Made by a program: the position numbers and the translations under genes. Positions 45,225 to 56,867 of a stretch of DNA of 64,000 bases are shown piece by piece. Position 1 is the first letter of the stretch, and every line of letters starts with the position of its first letter. Source of the DNA: Canna indica (lineage: Eukaryota; Streptophyta; Magnoliopsida; Zingiberales; Cannaceae); NCBI GenBank assembly GCA_034359265.1, contig CP136894.1:30968501-31032500 (forward strand), written 5' to 3'. Under the pieces are notes generated by a model. It was not told the origin of the DNA, did not search any database, and saw only the letters and a program-made list of their open reading frames with translations.

Positions 45225-47850
45225 TGAAAGGAATAGTTCCCTTGAGCCAATCACATGTCGATGTGTTTAGGGACTATTCAAGGGTAATCAACTTAATAAG
45301 ACAACCTTTTCATCAATATGCTGCATCTTTATTTATAGAGATTATGATGAACCCCATGAACCTGGGCAACTGATTTCGAGGCCATGATAAGTTCATGCCA
45401 GTGAGACTTGGAATCCAGATGTCAATGTTCTAAATGTTCATAGTCGTAGGATCACCAATTAGGGGATCGATGATTTCGAATAGACTAGTGCACTTGGTAC
45501 ATGCCATATACGATAACAGATAGCTGATCTCATAGTTACCTATGAGTCGTCATTAATGTACAAGTGCAGGTGCTCATTAGGGATTGAGTTCACTAAATGG
45601 ACCTGCACGAGGAACACAAAATAAAATCCTTACATGAGTGTCAATAGGATGTTCCTCGGGTGATAGTAGGTGCAAGCAGCCCTTGGACCTGAGGTTATCA
45701 TGGTTACCTTGTGAGTGACGACCCATTGCCTTGGCTCTATCCCTACATGGCCCTTAGCGTCATGTGCCGGGTATTACTGGGCATGGGGAAGCATTCATGG
45801 AGGTAGGTGAGCGACTAACATGGAATCAGTTACTCCTAGTAAGAGGAGATAATGTCCTATGCGTCCCTACAAGTGTCGACTCGGGAATCTTTGGCCAAAG
45901 TAGATATGAAAGTCATGAAGGTATTTCTAACGTTTCATTATTGAAACGACATCTTGGCGGGTGGAATACATATGAATCAGTATTAGGGTTTGACACTTCT
46001 TCCGTACCTTAGCTGACGTCAGAACTGTTGGTGAAATGACCACACTAGAGGGGGGATGAATAGTGTATTGTCTAAATCTTTTTGTCTAATTTCAGTTTTA
46101 ATCATTTACTTGATTACTTAGGCAATTCACAAATCGAGTAGTAAGCGAAAGCAAGATATAAATGATAAGGAATAAGAAACACAAAGTAAATAATGCTAAC
46201 ACAATTATTATAGTGGTTCGACCCCAATGCCTACTTTACTACCTAAGCACGCCGGTTAGGATTTCCAAACTAGGTTTACTAAATTATATCGTTTCCCTTA
46301 CAAAGAGTGTTGGCTTTAGGTTTTCAACCTTAGCCTTAATCTCGGTTTTGATGGTTTGTTACCTATACTCTATCTTTTCGATGAAATCTGAGCGACGACG
46401 AGCTTCCTTGCCGATTTCTCTAATTTTTTCGATTGCGGACGTCGTGCGCTAACTAACTTGGAACCTGAAAGTATTTCTCAATGAAACATTAGTTCCATAT
46501 TTGTTATCATCAAAATCGAGATGAAGACCAAGGTAGAAAATCTTATGCCAACAGGGATGTTGTAACTGAGGGACTTAGTTGCATGGTCATTAATCATCGA
46601 AGGACTTCCGATCCCTATAGATTAAACCTTACACTATCCGGGTAGTCATGACACATTGCTAGATGTCAATCTTGACATGTGAGTGGAGTCTCTCACGACC
46701 ACACTAAAAGGGTTTTAGTGGTGGCTCGTAAGATTCGAATAGAAGTTATTCTATCGGATCCGACTCTCTATTATGCACAACTCACTACTCGCTTAGTGTG
46801 GGTCCCAATGGGTCACACACAACAAGCTAACCTCATAACGGACCATATGAGATAAAGTCCGTATGCGACACTATATGTCTACTAGCATGGACATGCTGCA
46901 ACACGATCATGGATCTCGTTTACGCATATGATAGGAAAGATGTTTTCTATAAGAACGAATACGCGAGAAAGGAGTTCCTCGGTAACCCTAATTTGTAGGG
47001 CATCCCTAAATTATAGGGATTGACACATGATAAATTCTAATCAACAAGAGTTTAATTTATAGAGATAAATTAAAGTTTATATTTAGTTGGATTTAATTAA
47101 TTTCAAATTAGTTATAAATCCATTAAATATAAATTATTATTTTGGAGGAAAACTCCAGAATTTTGAATTCTAGGGAGAGGATTTAAAAGGGGGGGGTCTA
47201 CCTAGGTGGCAACCCCTTATAAATAGATAGCCTAACCTCCATCAAGGGGGTTAAGCAAATTGGTTGGAGATCTTGAAGAAGAGCAAGGGCTTGGATTCTT
47301 GAGAAGCTTCTTGAAGAGAAAGACTCTAAAGAGCCCCTCTTGATCTCCATGGGTGGCCGACCATATTCATCTTCCTTCGCGAGTTTGTGAAGCCAAATTA
47401 GAGGTCTCTTCCTCTTGGGTGTGTCATCTCCTTCATCTTCTTGGAGGAGTCCATGAAGGACAGCGAGGTATTCCTTCATCTTCCTTCTCGTTCCACGGTT
47501 TTCTCATCCTCTCTTCCTTTCTTTTGGTGCTCGATTCTTGGTGGAAGGGCCGACTTCACCTCGGTGTGTTTCAGGGTTGAGATTGCCTCTTCGTTGAGTC
47601 ACAACGAGTCTCCGTGTTCGCTACCCCCTTGTTGCGAGGTGATTGGTGTGGACTTTCCTTGGAGGACGTGCGTGTGTGCGTCTTAAAATGGGGATAGAAG
47701 CAGCCATACCATCCGTAGTATAAGGTAAATCTTCTCCTTTCACTCGTTGATTGAATTCCTTAAAGATTGCTAAAGATGATCGCTGGTTTAGGAATGTTTT
47801 GAATTTTTTAAATAACTTTTTATACTGTGCTTATTCTTCCCATCCCAACA
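45225..47850 (+). repeat. Left LTR of the copia element
   Basis: Begins TGAAAGGAATAGTTCCC and ends CCCATCCCAACA. It is colinear with the right LTR apart from an insertion at 46026-46553. Without that insertion it is about 2.09 kb. Open frames inside it (for example 45764-46012) recur in the right LTR because the LTRs are copies; they are not genes. Confidence 0.92.
46026..46553 (+). mobile_element. 528-bp LTR-like insertion (solo LTR) inside the left copia LTR
   Basis: Present in the left LTR and absent from the right. It begins TGTTGGTGAAATGACCAC and ends TATGCCAACA, that is, TGTTGG...CCAACA. The flanks AGAAC and GGGAT are poor matches, differing by transitions only, so the duplication is degraded or the borders are off by a few bases. 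The phrase CACACTAGAGGGGGGATGAA is common at the start of plant copia LTRs. Confidence 0.75.
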
Positions 47851-47851
47851 G

Positions 47852-47863
47852 TGGTATCAGAGC
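47852..47863 (+). other. Primer binding site of the copia element
   Basis: TGGTATCAGAGC, the initiator Met tRNA complement, starts two bases after the left LTR ends. Confidence 0.92.
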
Positions 47864-49332
47864 CACCTTTAGCAATTTTTTTCAGAATTTTATTACGTGT
47901 TATTGTTGCGTTTACGAACGGTTGGCTCCCTAAACGTCATGCTGCCCGGTTTTTATGTTCGGGGGTTCTTGAGTCGTTCTTTTGGCTCCATGGTTCATGC
48001 TATGAATCGGGGTGGTAGACTACAGTCCAAACTTGTCTTGGACAGATTTCAAACTCAAGAACCCCATGGGTTCATTGTTGAACAGCCCCAAAAATTGAAA
48101 TTTTTAGCATGTGTTATTTGGACCGTTTTGGGTGGAAACATAACCCGATTAGCGTGTTTTTGGATTCTATTTTTTCCTTTCTTTTTCTTAGTTGTTAAAT
48201 GCATGAAATGATGATTATGGATGAGACCTATGTGCTATGCTGTGTGTAAAACGTGGTTATGTTGATTGCTAGAAAATTTGTGAAATTTCAGCATTGTAAC
48301 TTTTGAATAGGGCATGCGTACCCCTGCCTTCCTCTTGAGAATTCTAATAGTAATCTTCTTCTCCCTCTCCTTAAACCTTTCCCCAAGGGTTGTTTGGGGT
48401 CTTCTTCTTTTAGTTTTGTAAAATTAGAAGTTTAGGGGCAGATTCGCGATGAGCACGCTTGCTGCCCCGTTTTGGTGCATGCACGGAGAGGAGGTGTTCG
48501 ACATCATGATGATGACGACTTGAACCCCGGGAAGTCACTGATGGAACCGGCAACCTGCAAGATGTTTTTGGGCAGCGCCTTGGCGAGACGGATCTCCCTA
48601 AAACCCTAGGATGATGGCCTTGGTTCGCCCGATGGCTCGAGTGGAACCCTTAGAACATCTATAATAATCCTTATTTACTTTATGCTTTTATTTATTGCTT
48701 TTGCTTCAATTGTTGATAGCTTAGATAATTATAATTGCTTGAAGAAACTCTCAAATAATATTGAGTTTGAATGGCTAATATATTAAGAATATCGGTCACG
48801 TCTTCCATCGTTATGAGGTACAAGTGTGTCTATTGTCACATCGGGTTTGTTGAGCAAACACAAGGTCTTTTGTGCTAATAGACACGTTGCATCTCATATG
48901 GCACATACCCTTGTGTCTCTACTACTAGCTTGAATGTGACTTACCTTGTCGAGCAAACTCAAGGGTGGTTGTTTTCTCGCTAGGGTGTATGAACGATGGG
49001 TCCGACTCAACTAGGACTCCTTGGTTTGTTGTGCAAACACAAGGCCATGGTAACCCTAGAGACAAAACTTGATGGAAGTCACATAACAATGTGATCGGTA
49101 AAGAGTTACCTACCCATGGACCTATTAGGGTTTGTCGTGTTAAATGCGAGACCCGAGTAGGTGAAGTGACGTTCCATCTTCCCCTAAGGAAGTCTACCAA
49201 CGAGGGCTTCCCGCTCCCCAACAGGAGGGTCATTTGGGAATCGCAAAAATTAGTGGATGCCATGATTAATCATAAGACCTTAATAATCATGCATATAACT
49301 TATCTGTTCATTTATGTCTTTCTTTTCATAAC
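47864..49332 (+). other. Copia leader, about 1.47 kb
   Basis: Non-coding sequence between PBS and gag. A motif like GTTTGTTGAGCAAACACAAG occurs at about 48846, 48935 and 49023 and contains a short inverted repeat (TTTGTTG/CAAACA). No domain is visible. Confidence 0.5.
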
Positions 49333-49851
49333 ATGACTGCACAAAATTACATCGATTGGTTGCAAAATTTGAGGATTGTCCTCACCCAGGAAAGACTTTC
49401 CCACGTTCTTGATAATAGGCAACTGAATACCCCTTCCCAAAGGGCTACAAAGGAAGTCAGAGCCACTTACAAGAAGTGGAAAGATGACAACACTTCTGTT
49501 CATTGCATTATGCTCATCTCTATGTTCGATGTGTTGCAGCGACAACATGAAAAGATGGATGCTAGGCCCATCCTCTCTGACCTCAAGGAATTGTATGGTA
49601 AAAAGAGCCGGACTGCTAGGTTTGAGTTGTCAAAGCAACTCATCCAGGCCAAGATGACGGCAGGGACCCCTGTTGAAACCCATATCCCCAAACTAATCGA
49701 TTTGATCAAGAGGTTAGAGAAATTGGGCGTAAGCATGGCTAAGGGGCTAAGTTTGGACTTAGCACTCCAATCCCTCCCAGATTTGTTTTCACAATTTGAT
49801 GATAACTTCCACATAAACAAGAAGGACAACTCGCTTCCCGAAGACTACTGA
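49333..49851 (+). pseudogene. Copia gag
   Basis: Begins MTAQNYIDWLQNLRIVL, the usual start of this copia gag family. It continues with VRATYKKWKDDN, MFDVLQRQHEKMDARPIL, ARFELSKQLIQAKM and LSLDLALQSLPDLFSQFDDN. It ends in a premature stop after 172 residues. The zinc knuckle region follows in other frames at about 50000-50050 (HYDKYGH, KRNCK). Confidence 0.88.
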
Positions 49852-52800
49852 GTCCCACCTTATGAAGGATAAGGACATGGTCCCATTAGTGGGAGATACC
49901 TTTGAGGCAAAGTTATACTCCGTTAAGAACAAAGTGAAAAACAAAGTTGTGAAATATTTGATTAATATCAAGAAGAAAGGGAAAATTATTCCCAATGGCA
50001 CCTACTACCATTATGATAAATATGGCCACTAGAAGCGCAACTGCAAGTAGAATTTTGCAGAGATGAAATCGAAGATGGTTTTTTTTAAACTGTCGCTTCA
50101 GGTGTACACGTTATAAGAATATTTCTTCATTGATTCTACAGAGTATTTGATACCAATCATCATCTGCAAGATGTTGCAGGATAAGAGAAAAGGTAGAAGA
50201 TTAGACAAAAGACAACTACGACCTTCGGATAGGCAATTACGCAAGAGTTGCAGCCTTAGATGTAGAAACCTATTGTATAAGTCTTCTATTTGACAAGACC
50301 GTTGATATTGATTTGTTCCAGTGTTAATAAAAGAACACCCTTTCCTTTGTTCTCTGAATAAGGTTGTGAAAAGTTCTTTAATAGGCAATAGTTGCCACAT
50401 GAACCATTCTGATGAGTTACATGTTACTGGACCAATTTAAATTGGTTTAATGGTTTTTGAAGTTAATGATAAATATTTTTGAACAAACACACAAAGAGAT
50501 AAAATTAACCTCACATACTTCTGGCTTTTATGACTTTGGGCGATTATGAATCACAGTCAGAACTTGAGAAGTGTGTCTCAAGGAGATTCTGATTGAGTCT
50601 CTGTTCACTAGACCTAGCGAAAGGCTCGCTGAGTTGATTAGAATTGGCCTACATAGGTGTATGCAGGCCGATAATAACTCAAGCCAAAAAAGGATACTCC
50701 TACGATATGATTAGGCACGGGTACATCCACCTGTATGTTTTGGCACAAACCCGATACCTTTGAATCGTTTAAGGAGTATGAAGGTGAAGTTAAAGAAACA
50801 TATTGGAAAAGATATTATAGGCCTTCAATTGGATCGAGGCAGAGAATACTTATCCACTAAGTTTATGAATGATCTCGAATACAATAAGATTGTCTCTGTA
50901 TGGACCCCTCCTAACACAATGGTGTGTCTGAAAGGAGGAATCACACCTTATTGGATATGATGTGATCCATAGTTAGCTTCCAATCTCTTTTTAGAGGATA
51001 AGCTATTGTAGCGGCCATAATTTTGTTTGTCTCTAATACACCATATAGGAAATGGAATGGCAAGAAATCGAGTTTGAGACATCTCGTGATTTAGGGTTGC
51101 CTAGCGTATGACAAACTTGACCAGGTGCAAAATTTTGAGGAATACCCTTAAAAGTGTTTTGGGTATCAAGTTCTTTAACTGAACAAAAGGAATTTTATCA
51201 CCACTTTCTTAGAAAGGGAGTTTGTCGAGGAAAGTGAGAGTGGAAGATGTGTTGAACTTGGTGAAGTTCAGCAACCACAACTAAATTCGCGACAACTAGT
51301 GAAAAGTTCACAGGTTAAACCAATCAATGTAATTATTACGTCCCATTACTCTCGTAGGAGACTACGTAGACTGCTTGAGTGATGATATCTAGCCATAGGG
51401 TATAACATAGATTCAGGCAATCTGCGATTTCTTAATGGTCAAATGTGTTGACACCATGCAATGGCATAATGCAAATCCAAACTGGACGCAAACCAAGTGC
51501 GGACTTTGGTTGACCGGCTCTAAAAGGATGACTCCTATAGGGTGCTGGTGGATCTTTAGGAAAGATCTGAGCAACTGGCAAGGTGTGGACCTATAAGACC
51601 AAACTAATTGTGAATAAGATCTAACCCAGACAATAGGTTGTCTGCAATAAGACATTCTCACAAGTTCTAACGCTTAAGTCCATCAGCATATTGCTAGCCA
51701 TCAGTGCGTGCTAAGAATACGAGATCTAGCTAGTGGGTGTCTAGACTGCACTCTTCCATTATGAAGAAGTCTATATGACATAACCATAGGAGTTCGTATC
51801 CTCGGTTGGACCGAGTAAGGTATACGAGCTACAAAGGTCCATTTATAGACTATAGCTAGCATCGAAGAGTTGAAACATTCATTTTTGATGAGATAGATAA
51901 AAGGGTTTTGATTTTATCAAAAATGTGGATGAACCTTGTGTAGATAAGGTGTTTAGTGGGAGTGTAGTCATATTGTATGAAATACTTATGGGAAAAGCGT
52001 TCTTACGCTCCAGTTATTTCCCATACTGATTCTCTATTGTACATCTGGGATAGGCCTCCTGTATGCTTGACATTAGGATCTATATGGATGGGTCTGAAAG
52101 GATGTCTGGTTTATCCCAACCCATGTATGTGATACAGTGCTAAAAGAGTTTTAGCACCGAAGGTAGTAAAAGATGTTACTTGCATAAGAGTGATTGTATC
52201 AGTCTTTCTATGATGATGTCTGAAAGACACTTGAGGAGAGATAAAAGATGAGTAAGATCCATTATGCTTCGGTAGTGGGATCCACCATGCGAGAATAACA
52301 TTATGCTTGATGAGTAAGATCCACCATGCACTTAGCTTGATATTGCTTATACTTTAGAGGTATCTAGCAGATTTCAAGCAAAACCCGGGAGAATAACATT
52401 ATAAAGCAAATGGAGAACTCTCTCAGGCACTTGAGAAGGATGTGAGGCATTTTGTACGACAATGAAACCATATGATGGTATGAGGATACCTTTAATGGTG
52501 GTGCAGTAAGCAAGAAAGTGTTCCTAGATGGGTACTATAATCGGTAAGGTGACTAAGGCTTTGTGCTTTGCTACTTTGTCACTTAGGATAGCACCAGATA
52601 AAGGAGTTTATCATTCGGTGGGAGTTGTTCCTGAGCTTGCCAGTTCAGCATCGGTATTGTATGACAATACTAGGACTGTTGCTCAAAGTTAAGGAACTAA
52701 GATACTGTGAAGATCATTACTTCTCTTAAAATGCGATATCACCACGTTGTTGGAAAGAGGTGATGACTGAAAGACAGTGATGTAGATTAAACTGATTACC

Positions 52801-52860
52801 ACAGCAGTAGATTCGATCACCACTTAAATTTGGTATACATATACTAGGTTGATTGGCTAA
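49852..52860 (+). pseudogene. Copia pol, heavily decayed
   Basis: Pieces in order are the gag knuckle end, then an integrase part at about 50745-50960 (LKKHIGKDIIGLQLDRGREY and IVSVWTPPNTM, where the family has RSDRGGEYLS and QWTPPGTPQ). GDKLDQVQ-like and TFLEREFVEESESG blocks follow at about 51100-51240, marking the integrase/RT linker. Traces of RT (GCWWIFRKDL near 51540) come next, and very degraded RT/RNase H after that. No frame stays open for more than about 70 codons. Confidence 0.8.
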
Positions 52861-52876
52861 AATGCAAATGGGAGAT

Positions 52877-54977
52877 TGAAAGGAATAGTGCCCTTGAGCC
52901 AATCACATGTCTATGTGTTTAGGGACTATTCAAGGGTAATCAACTTACTAAGACAACATTTTCATCAATATGTTGCATCTTTATTCATATAGATTGTGAT
53001 GAACCACATGAACCCGAGCAACTGGTTTCGAGGCCATGATGAGTTCATGCCAGTGGGACTTGGAATCCATATGCCAATGTTCTAAATGTTCCTAGTCGTA
53101 CGATCACCAATTAGGAGATCGGTGATTCCAAATAGACTAGTGCACTTGGTACATGCCCTATACGATAAGAGGTAGCTGATCTCACAATTATGTATGAGTC
53201 ATCATTAATGTACAAGTGCAGGTGCTCATTAGGGAATGAGTTCACTGAACGGACCTGCACGAGGAACACAAAATGGAATCCTTACATGAGTGTCAATAGG
53301 ATATTCCTCGGGTGATAGTAGGTGTAAGCAATCCTTGGACCTGAGGTTGTCATGGTTACCTTGTGAGTGACGACCCATTGCCTTGGTTCTATCCCTACGT
53401 GACCCTTAGCGTCATGTGCCGAGTATTACTGGGCATGGGGAAACATTCAATGAGGTAGGTGAGCGACCAACATGGAATTGGTTAGTCCTAGTGAGTGAAG
53501 ATAATGTCCTATATGTCCCTGCAAGTGTCGACTTGGGAATCTCTGGCCAAAGTAGATATGAAAGTCAGGAAGATGTTTATGACGTTTCATTATTGAGACG
53601 ACATCTTGGCGGGTGGAATACATATGAATCGGTATTAGGGTTTGACAATTCTTCCGTACCTTAGCCAATGTCGGGATGTTGTAACCGAGGGACTTAGTTG
53701 CACGGTAACTAATCACCGAAGGGCATTCGATCCCTGTAGATTGAACCTCACACTATCTGAGTAGTCATGACACGTTGCTAGACGTTAATCTTGACTTGTG
53801 AGTGGAGTCTCTCATGACCACACTAAAAGGGTTTTAGTAGTAGCTCGTAAGATTCGAATAGAAGCTATTCTATCGGATCCGTCTCTCTGTTATGCATAAC
53901 TCACTACTGGCTTAGTGTGGGGCCCAATGGGTCACACACAACAGGCTAACCTCATAGTGGACCTTATGAGATAAAGTCCATATGCGGCACTATATGTTTA
54001 CTAGCATGGACATACTGCAATACGATCATGGATCTCGTTTACGAACATGATGAGAAAGATGTTTCTTATAGGAACGAATACACGAGAAAGGAGTTCCTCG
54101 GTAACCCTAATATTGTAGGGCATTCCTAAATTGTAGGGATTGACACATGATAAATTCTAATCAATAAGAATTTAATTTATAGATATAAATTAAAGTTTAT
54201 ATTTAGTAGGATTTAATTAATTTCAAATTAATTATAAAGTTATTAAATATAAATTATTATTTTGGAGGCAAACTCCAAAATTTTAAATTCCGGGGAGCGG
54301 ATTCAAAGGGGAGGGGGGTCTACCTAGGTGGCAACCTATGCCCCTTATAAATAGATGGCCTAACCTCCATCAAGGGGGTTAAGCAAATTAGTTGGAGATC
54401 TTGGAGAAGAGTAAGGGCTTGGATTCTTGAGAAGCTTCTTGAAGAGAAAGACTCCAAATAGCTCTTCTTGATCTCCATGGGTGGCCGGCCATCTTCATAT
54501 TCCTTCCTAGGTTTGTGAAGCCAAATTGAAGGTCTTTTCGTCTTGGGTGTGTCATCTCCTTCATCTTCTTGGAGGAGTCCATGAAGGACAGCGAGCTATT
54601 CCTTAATCTTCCTTCTCATTCCGTGGTTTTCTCATCCTCTCTTCCTTCCTTTTGGTGCCCGGTTCTTGGTGGAAAGACCGACTTCACCTTGGTACGTTTT
54701 GGGGTTAAGATTGCCTCTCCTTGAGCCACAACGAGTCTCCGTGTTTGCTATCCCCTTGTTGCGAGGCGGTTGGTGTGGACTTTCCTTGGAGGACGTGCAT
54801 GTGTGCGTCTTGAAACGGGGATAGGAGCAACCATACCATCCGTAGTATAAGATAAATCTTCTCCTTTTACTCATTGATTGAATTCCTTAAAGATTGCTAA
54901 AATTGATCGCTTGTTTAGGGATATTTTGAATTTTTTAAATCGCTTTTTCCGCTGTGCTTCTTCTTCCCATCCTAGCA
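52877..54977 (+). repeat. Right LTR of the copia element
   Basis: Begins TGAAAGGAATAGTGCCC and ends CCCATCCTAGCA, 2,101 bp. It aligns end to end with the left LTR, apart from the 528-bp insertion there. Confidence 0.92.
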
Positions 54978-54982
54978 CCAAG

Positions 54983-55265
54983 TCAAACTAACACAATAGC
55001 ACCAAATCACACACACCTTAGTCAATGACGTGCAAGACCTAGCCTAGTAGCGGCTCCACCCCAACCCGGGCGACTCCTTCTTACATAGGCTCGCTCACCA
55101 AATCAAGGACTAGATCTTACTTTAATACCAATTAGCATCTATCAACTTCCTAGGCCTTTACCATTGGCCTAATGCTTAAGCGGGAGTTGATAATAGCACC
55201 CATCAAGACTTATAAACCAACACAACATCCAATATAATATACAAGTTATATTATATTTTTTCGGG
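54983..55265 (-). repeat. LTR-like dispersed repeat fragment, right of the copia insertion
   Basis: The minus strand reads TATTGGATGTTGTGTTGGTT, TATAAGTCTTGATGGGTGCT and AGGCCAATGG. The repeat at 57888-58048 has TATTGGATGTGGTGTTGGTT, TATAAGGCTTGATAGGTG and AGGCCAATAGG. The two are clearly copies of one family in opposite orientation. Confidence 0.65.
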
Positions 55266-55384
55266 ATCTTAGACAATATGGATAAATTGATCAAGATTAG
55301 ATCAAATGAAAATAGAATCAATAAATTAAAGTAATAAATGGATATTCCAACCTTATGCATTAATTCTTAGGACATTTTCCATTA

Positions 55385-56215
55385 GGGCCTGTTTGGTTAG
55401 CGAAACCAAGTCTGTTTTCATGGTTTCAGTTTCACTGAAACCAAAACTGCTTACGAAAACGTGTTTGGTTTAGTGTTTTCGTGAAACTGAATCGAAACCA
55501 GAATGAAAACGAAACCAGCTTTCTTAATAAAAATGAAAACAACATAATGTTGTTTTCTATGGTTTCGAGACTGTCGATTTCGTTATCAAAATGCTGTGAC
55601 AACTTTGTAATTATAAATATTTTTTTATAAAATTAATTAATTTAAAAATAAATAAAACTATATCAAATTTTTAAAAATAAAAATAAAAATCATCATTTTT
55701 AACTCAAACTTTTATCTTAAATTTATAAAATAATTAAACCAATTTATATCTAATTGACTCAAACCCAAATTTTAAATAACTCAATTTTCTTAAAGTTGGT
55801 CTATTTATAATTTAATCAAACCTAATTTTAGATCATTGGACTTGTTTTTTTTTTGAAATTTTATAATAACTATTAATTAATTTTTATATCTAATTGAACA
55901 AAAAAATCTTAAATGACCAATAACTTAATTAATTAAATCATTTAAATATTTTATAACCATATTAACAAATATTTAATTTTGTAAACTAACTAAATATTTA
56001 ATTACTACTAAAAATGTTCAAGGAAAATTAATATTATTTTTTATAATCAAATAAATATTTACTGGTTTCAACTAACTAAAACTGATGTTGTTTTTATTAA
56101 CCAAACGCGTTTTCAGAAAACTGAAAACTAAAAACCAAAACCAAATTTTCGAAACCAAGTTTTCAGTTTCACTGAAACCAAACCAGAAAATAATTTTCGC
56201 TAACCAAACAGCACC
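55385..56215. mobile_element. Tourist-like MITE (PIF/Harbinger group), 831 bp
   Basis: The left end GGGCCTGTTTGGTTAGCG and inverted right end GGTGCTGTTTGGTTAGCG match after the first few bases, and both are flanked by TTA (55382-55384 and 56216-56218). Subterminal regions are rich in GAAACCA/TGGTTTC motifs. The middle is AT-rich. The right end shares GTTTGGTTAGCGAAAATTAT with the left end of the 7.1-kb element at 4599, so the two belong to the same family group. Confidence 0.92.
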
Positions 56216-56458
56216 TTATAGTTTATATATACTTTGTTTCAAAATCATTTTCTTGGATACTATGCTAATTTGATATATTTCATAAAGTATTTTCAATTTT
56301 GATAAGAAAAACTCAAAAGAACATAATCCAAATATGATAATGTTGGATCAAAAGAAAAATATCAAAATCCAAAATGTTTACATCCTAATAAGGCCTTTTC
56401 CACCTTGTCCACAATCTCTTTTACTGGATAGTCTATAAAAACCTCTCTTTTACTTGTT
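56216..56458. other. Short intergenic spacer
   Basis: AT-rich sequence between the MITE and a tandem repeat. No feature is visible. Confidence 0.5.
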
Positions 56459-56612
56459 GACAATGGATCGATGTTGATAAAGATCTCTATCTCTTTTACT
56501 TGTCGATAATGGATCAAGGTCTATAAGGATCTGTACCTTTTTTACTCGTCGATAATGGATCGAGGTCTATAAGTATCTCTGCCTCTTTTGCTCGCCGATG
56601 ATGGATCGAGGT
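56459..56612. repeat. Tandem repeat with exact 46-bp period, three copies plus a start
   Basis: GATAATGGATCGAGGTCTAT recurs at 56459, 56505, 56551 and 56597, followed by AAGGATCTCTACCTCTTTTA-like sequence. Confidence 0.88.
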
Positions 56613-56867
56613 AGAACTGCCAAGTGTTTTGAAGGAAAAAAAATACACCGGTTCCACCTTGTGCTATATTACAAGAAAACAAGCCCATGCTATAATTCAG
56701 AAGTTGATGTCATCTTCAGCTTACACAAAGAAGAATACCAATGTACAAAAAGTGACTCATGCACTAATCAATACGCACCACTTGAAAGCACTTAGTTTTC
56801 TAATTAGGTAGTAAGGGTGAGATCAAATAGATTCACCTCAGCTACTGCACTATATATTCATTCCATC

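Larger units (their letters stand above)
45225..54977 (+). mobile_element. Complete but inactive Ty1/copia retrotransposon, 9.75 kb
   Basis: Two LTRs of about 2.1 kb (45225-47850, enlarged by an insertion, and 52877-54977) flank a primer binding site, a leader, gag, decayed pol and a polypurine tract (AAATGGGAGA) just before the right LTR. The flanks TCAAG (45220-45224) and CCAAG (54978-54982) match at four of five positions, as expected for a 5-bp target duplication. The LTRs differ at many positions and pol has many stops, so the insertion is old. Confidence 0.9.

Noticed and set aside
45764..46012. Open frame of 82 codons with a close relative at 53416-53664
   Set aside because: The two frames are similar because they lie at the same place in the two LTRs of one copia element; neither shows a domain.
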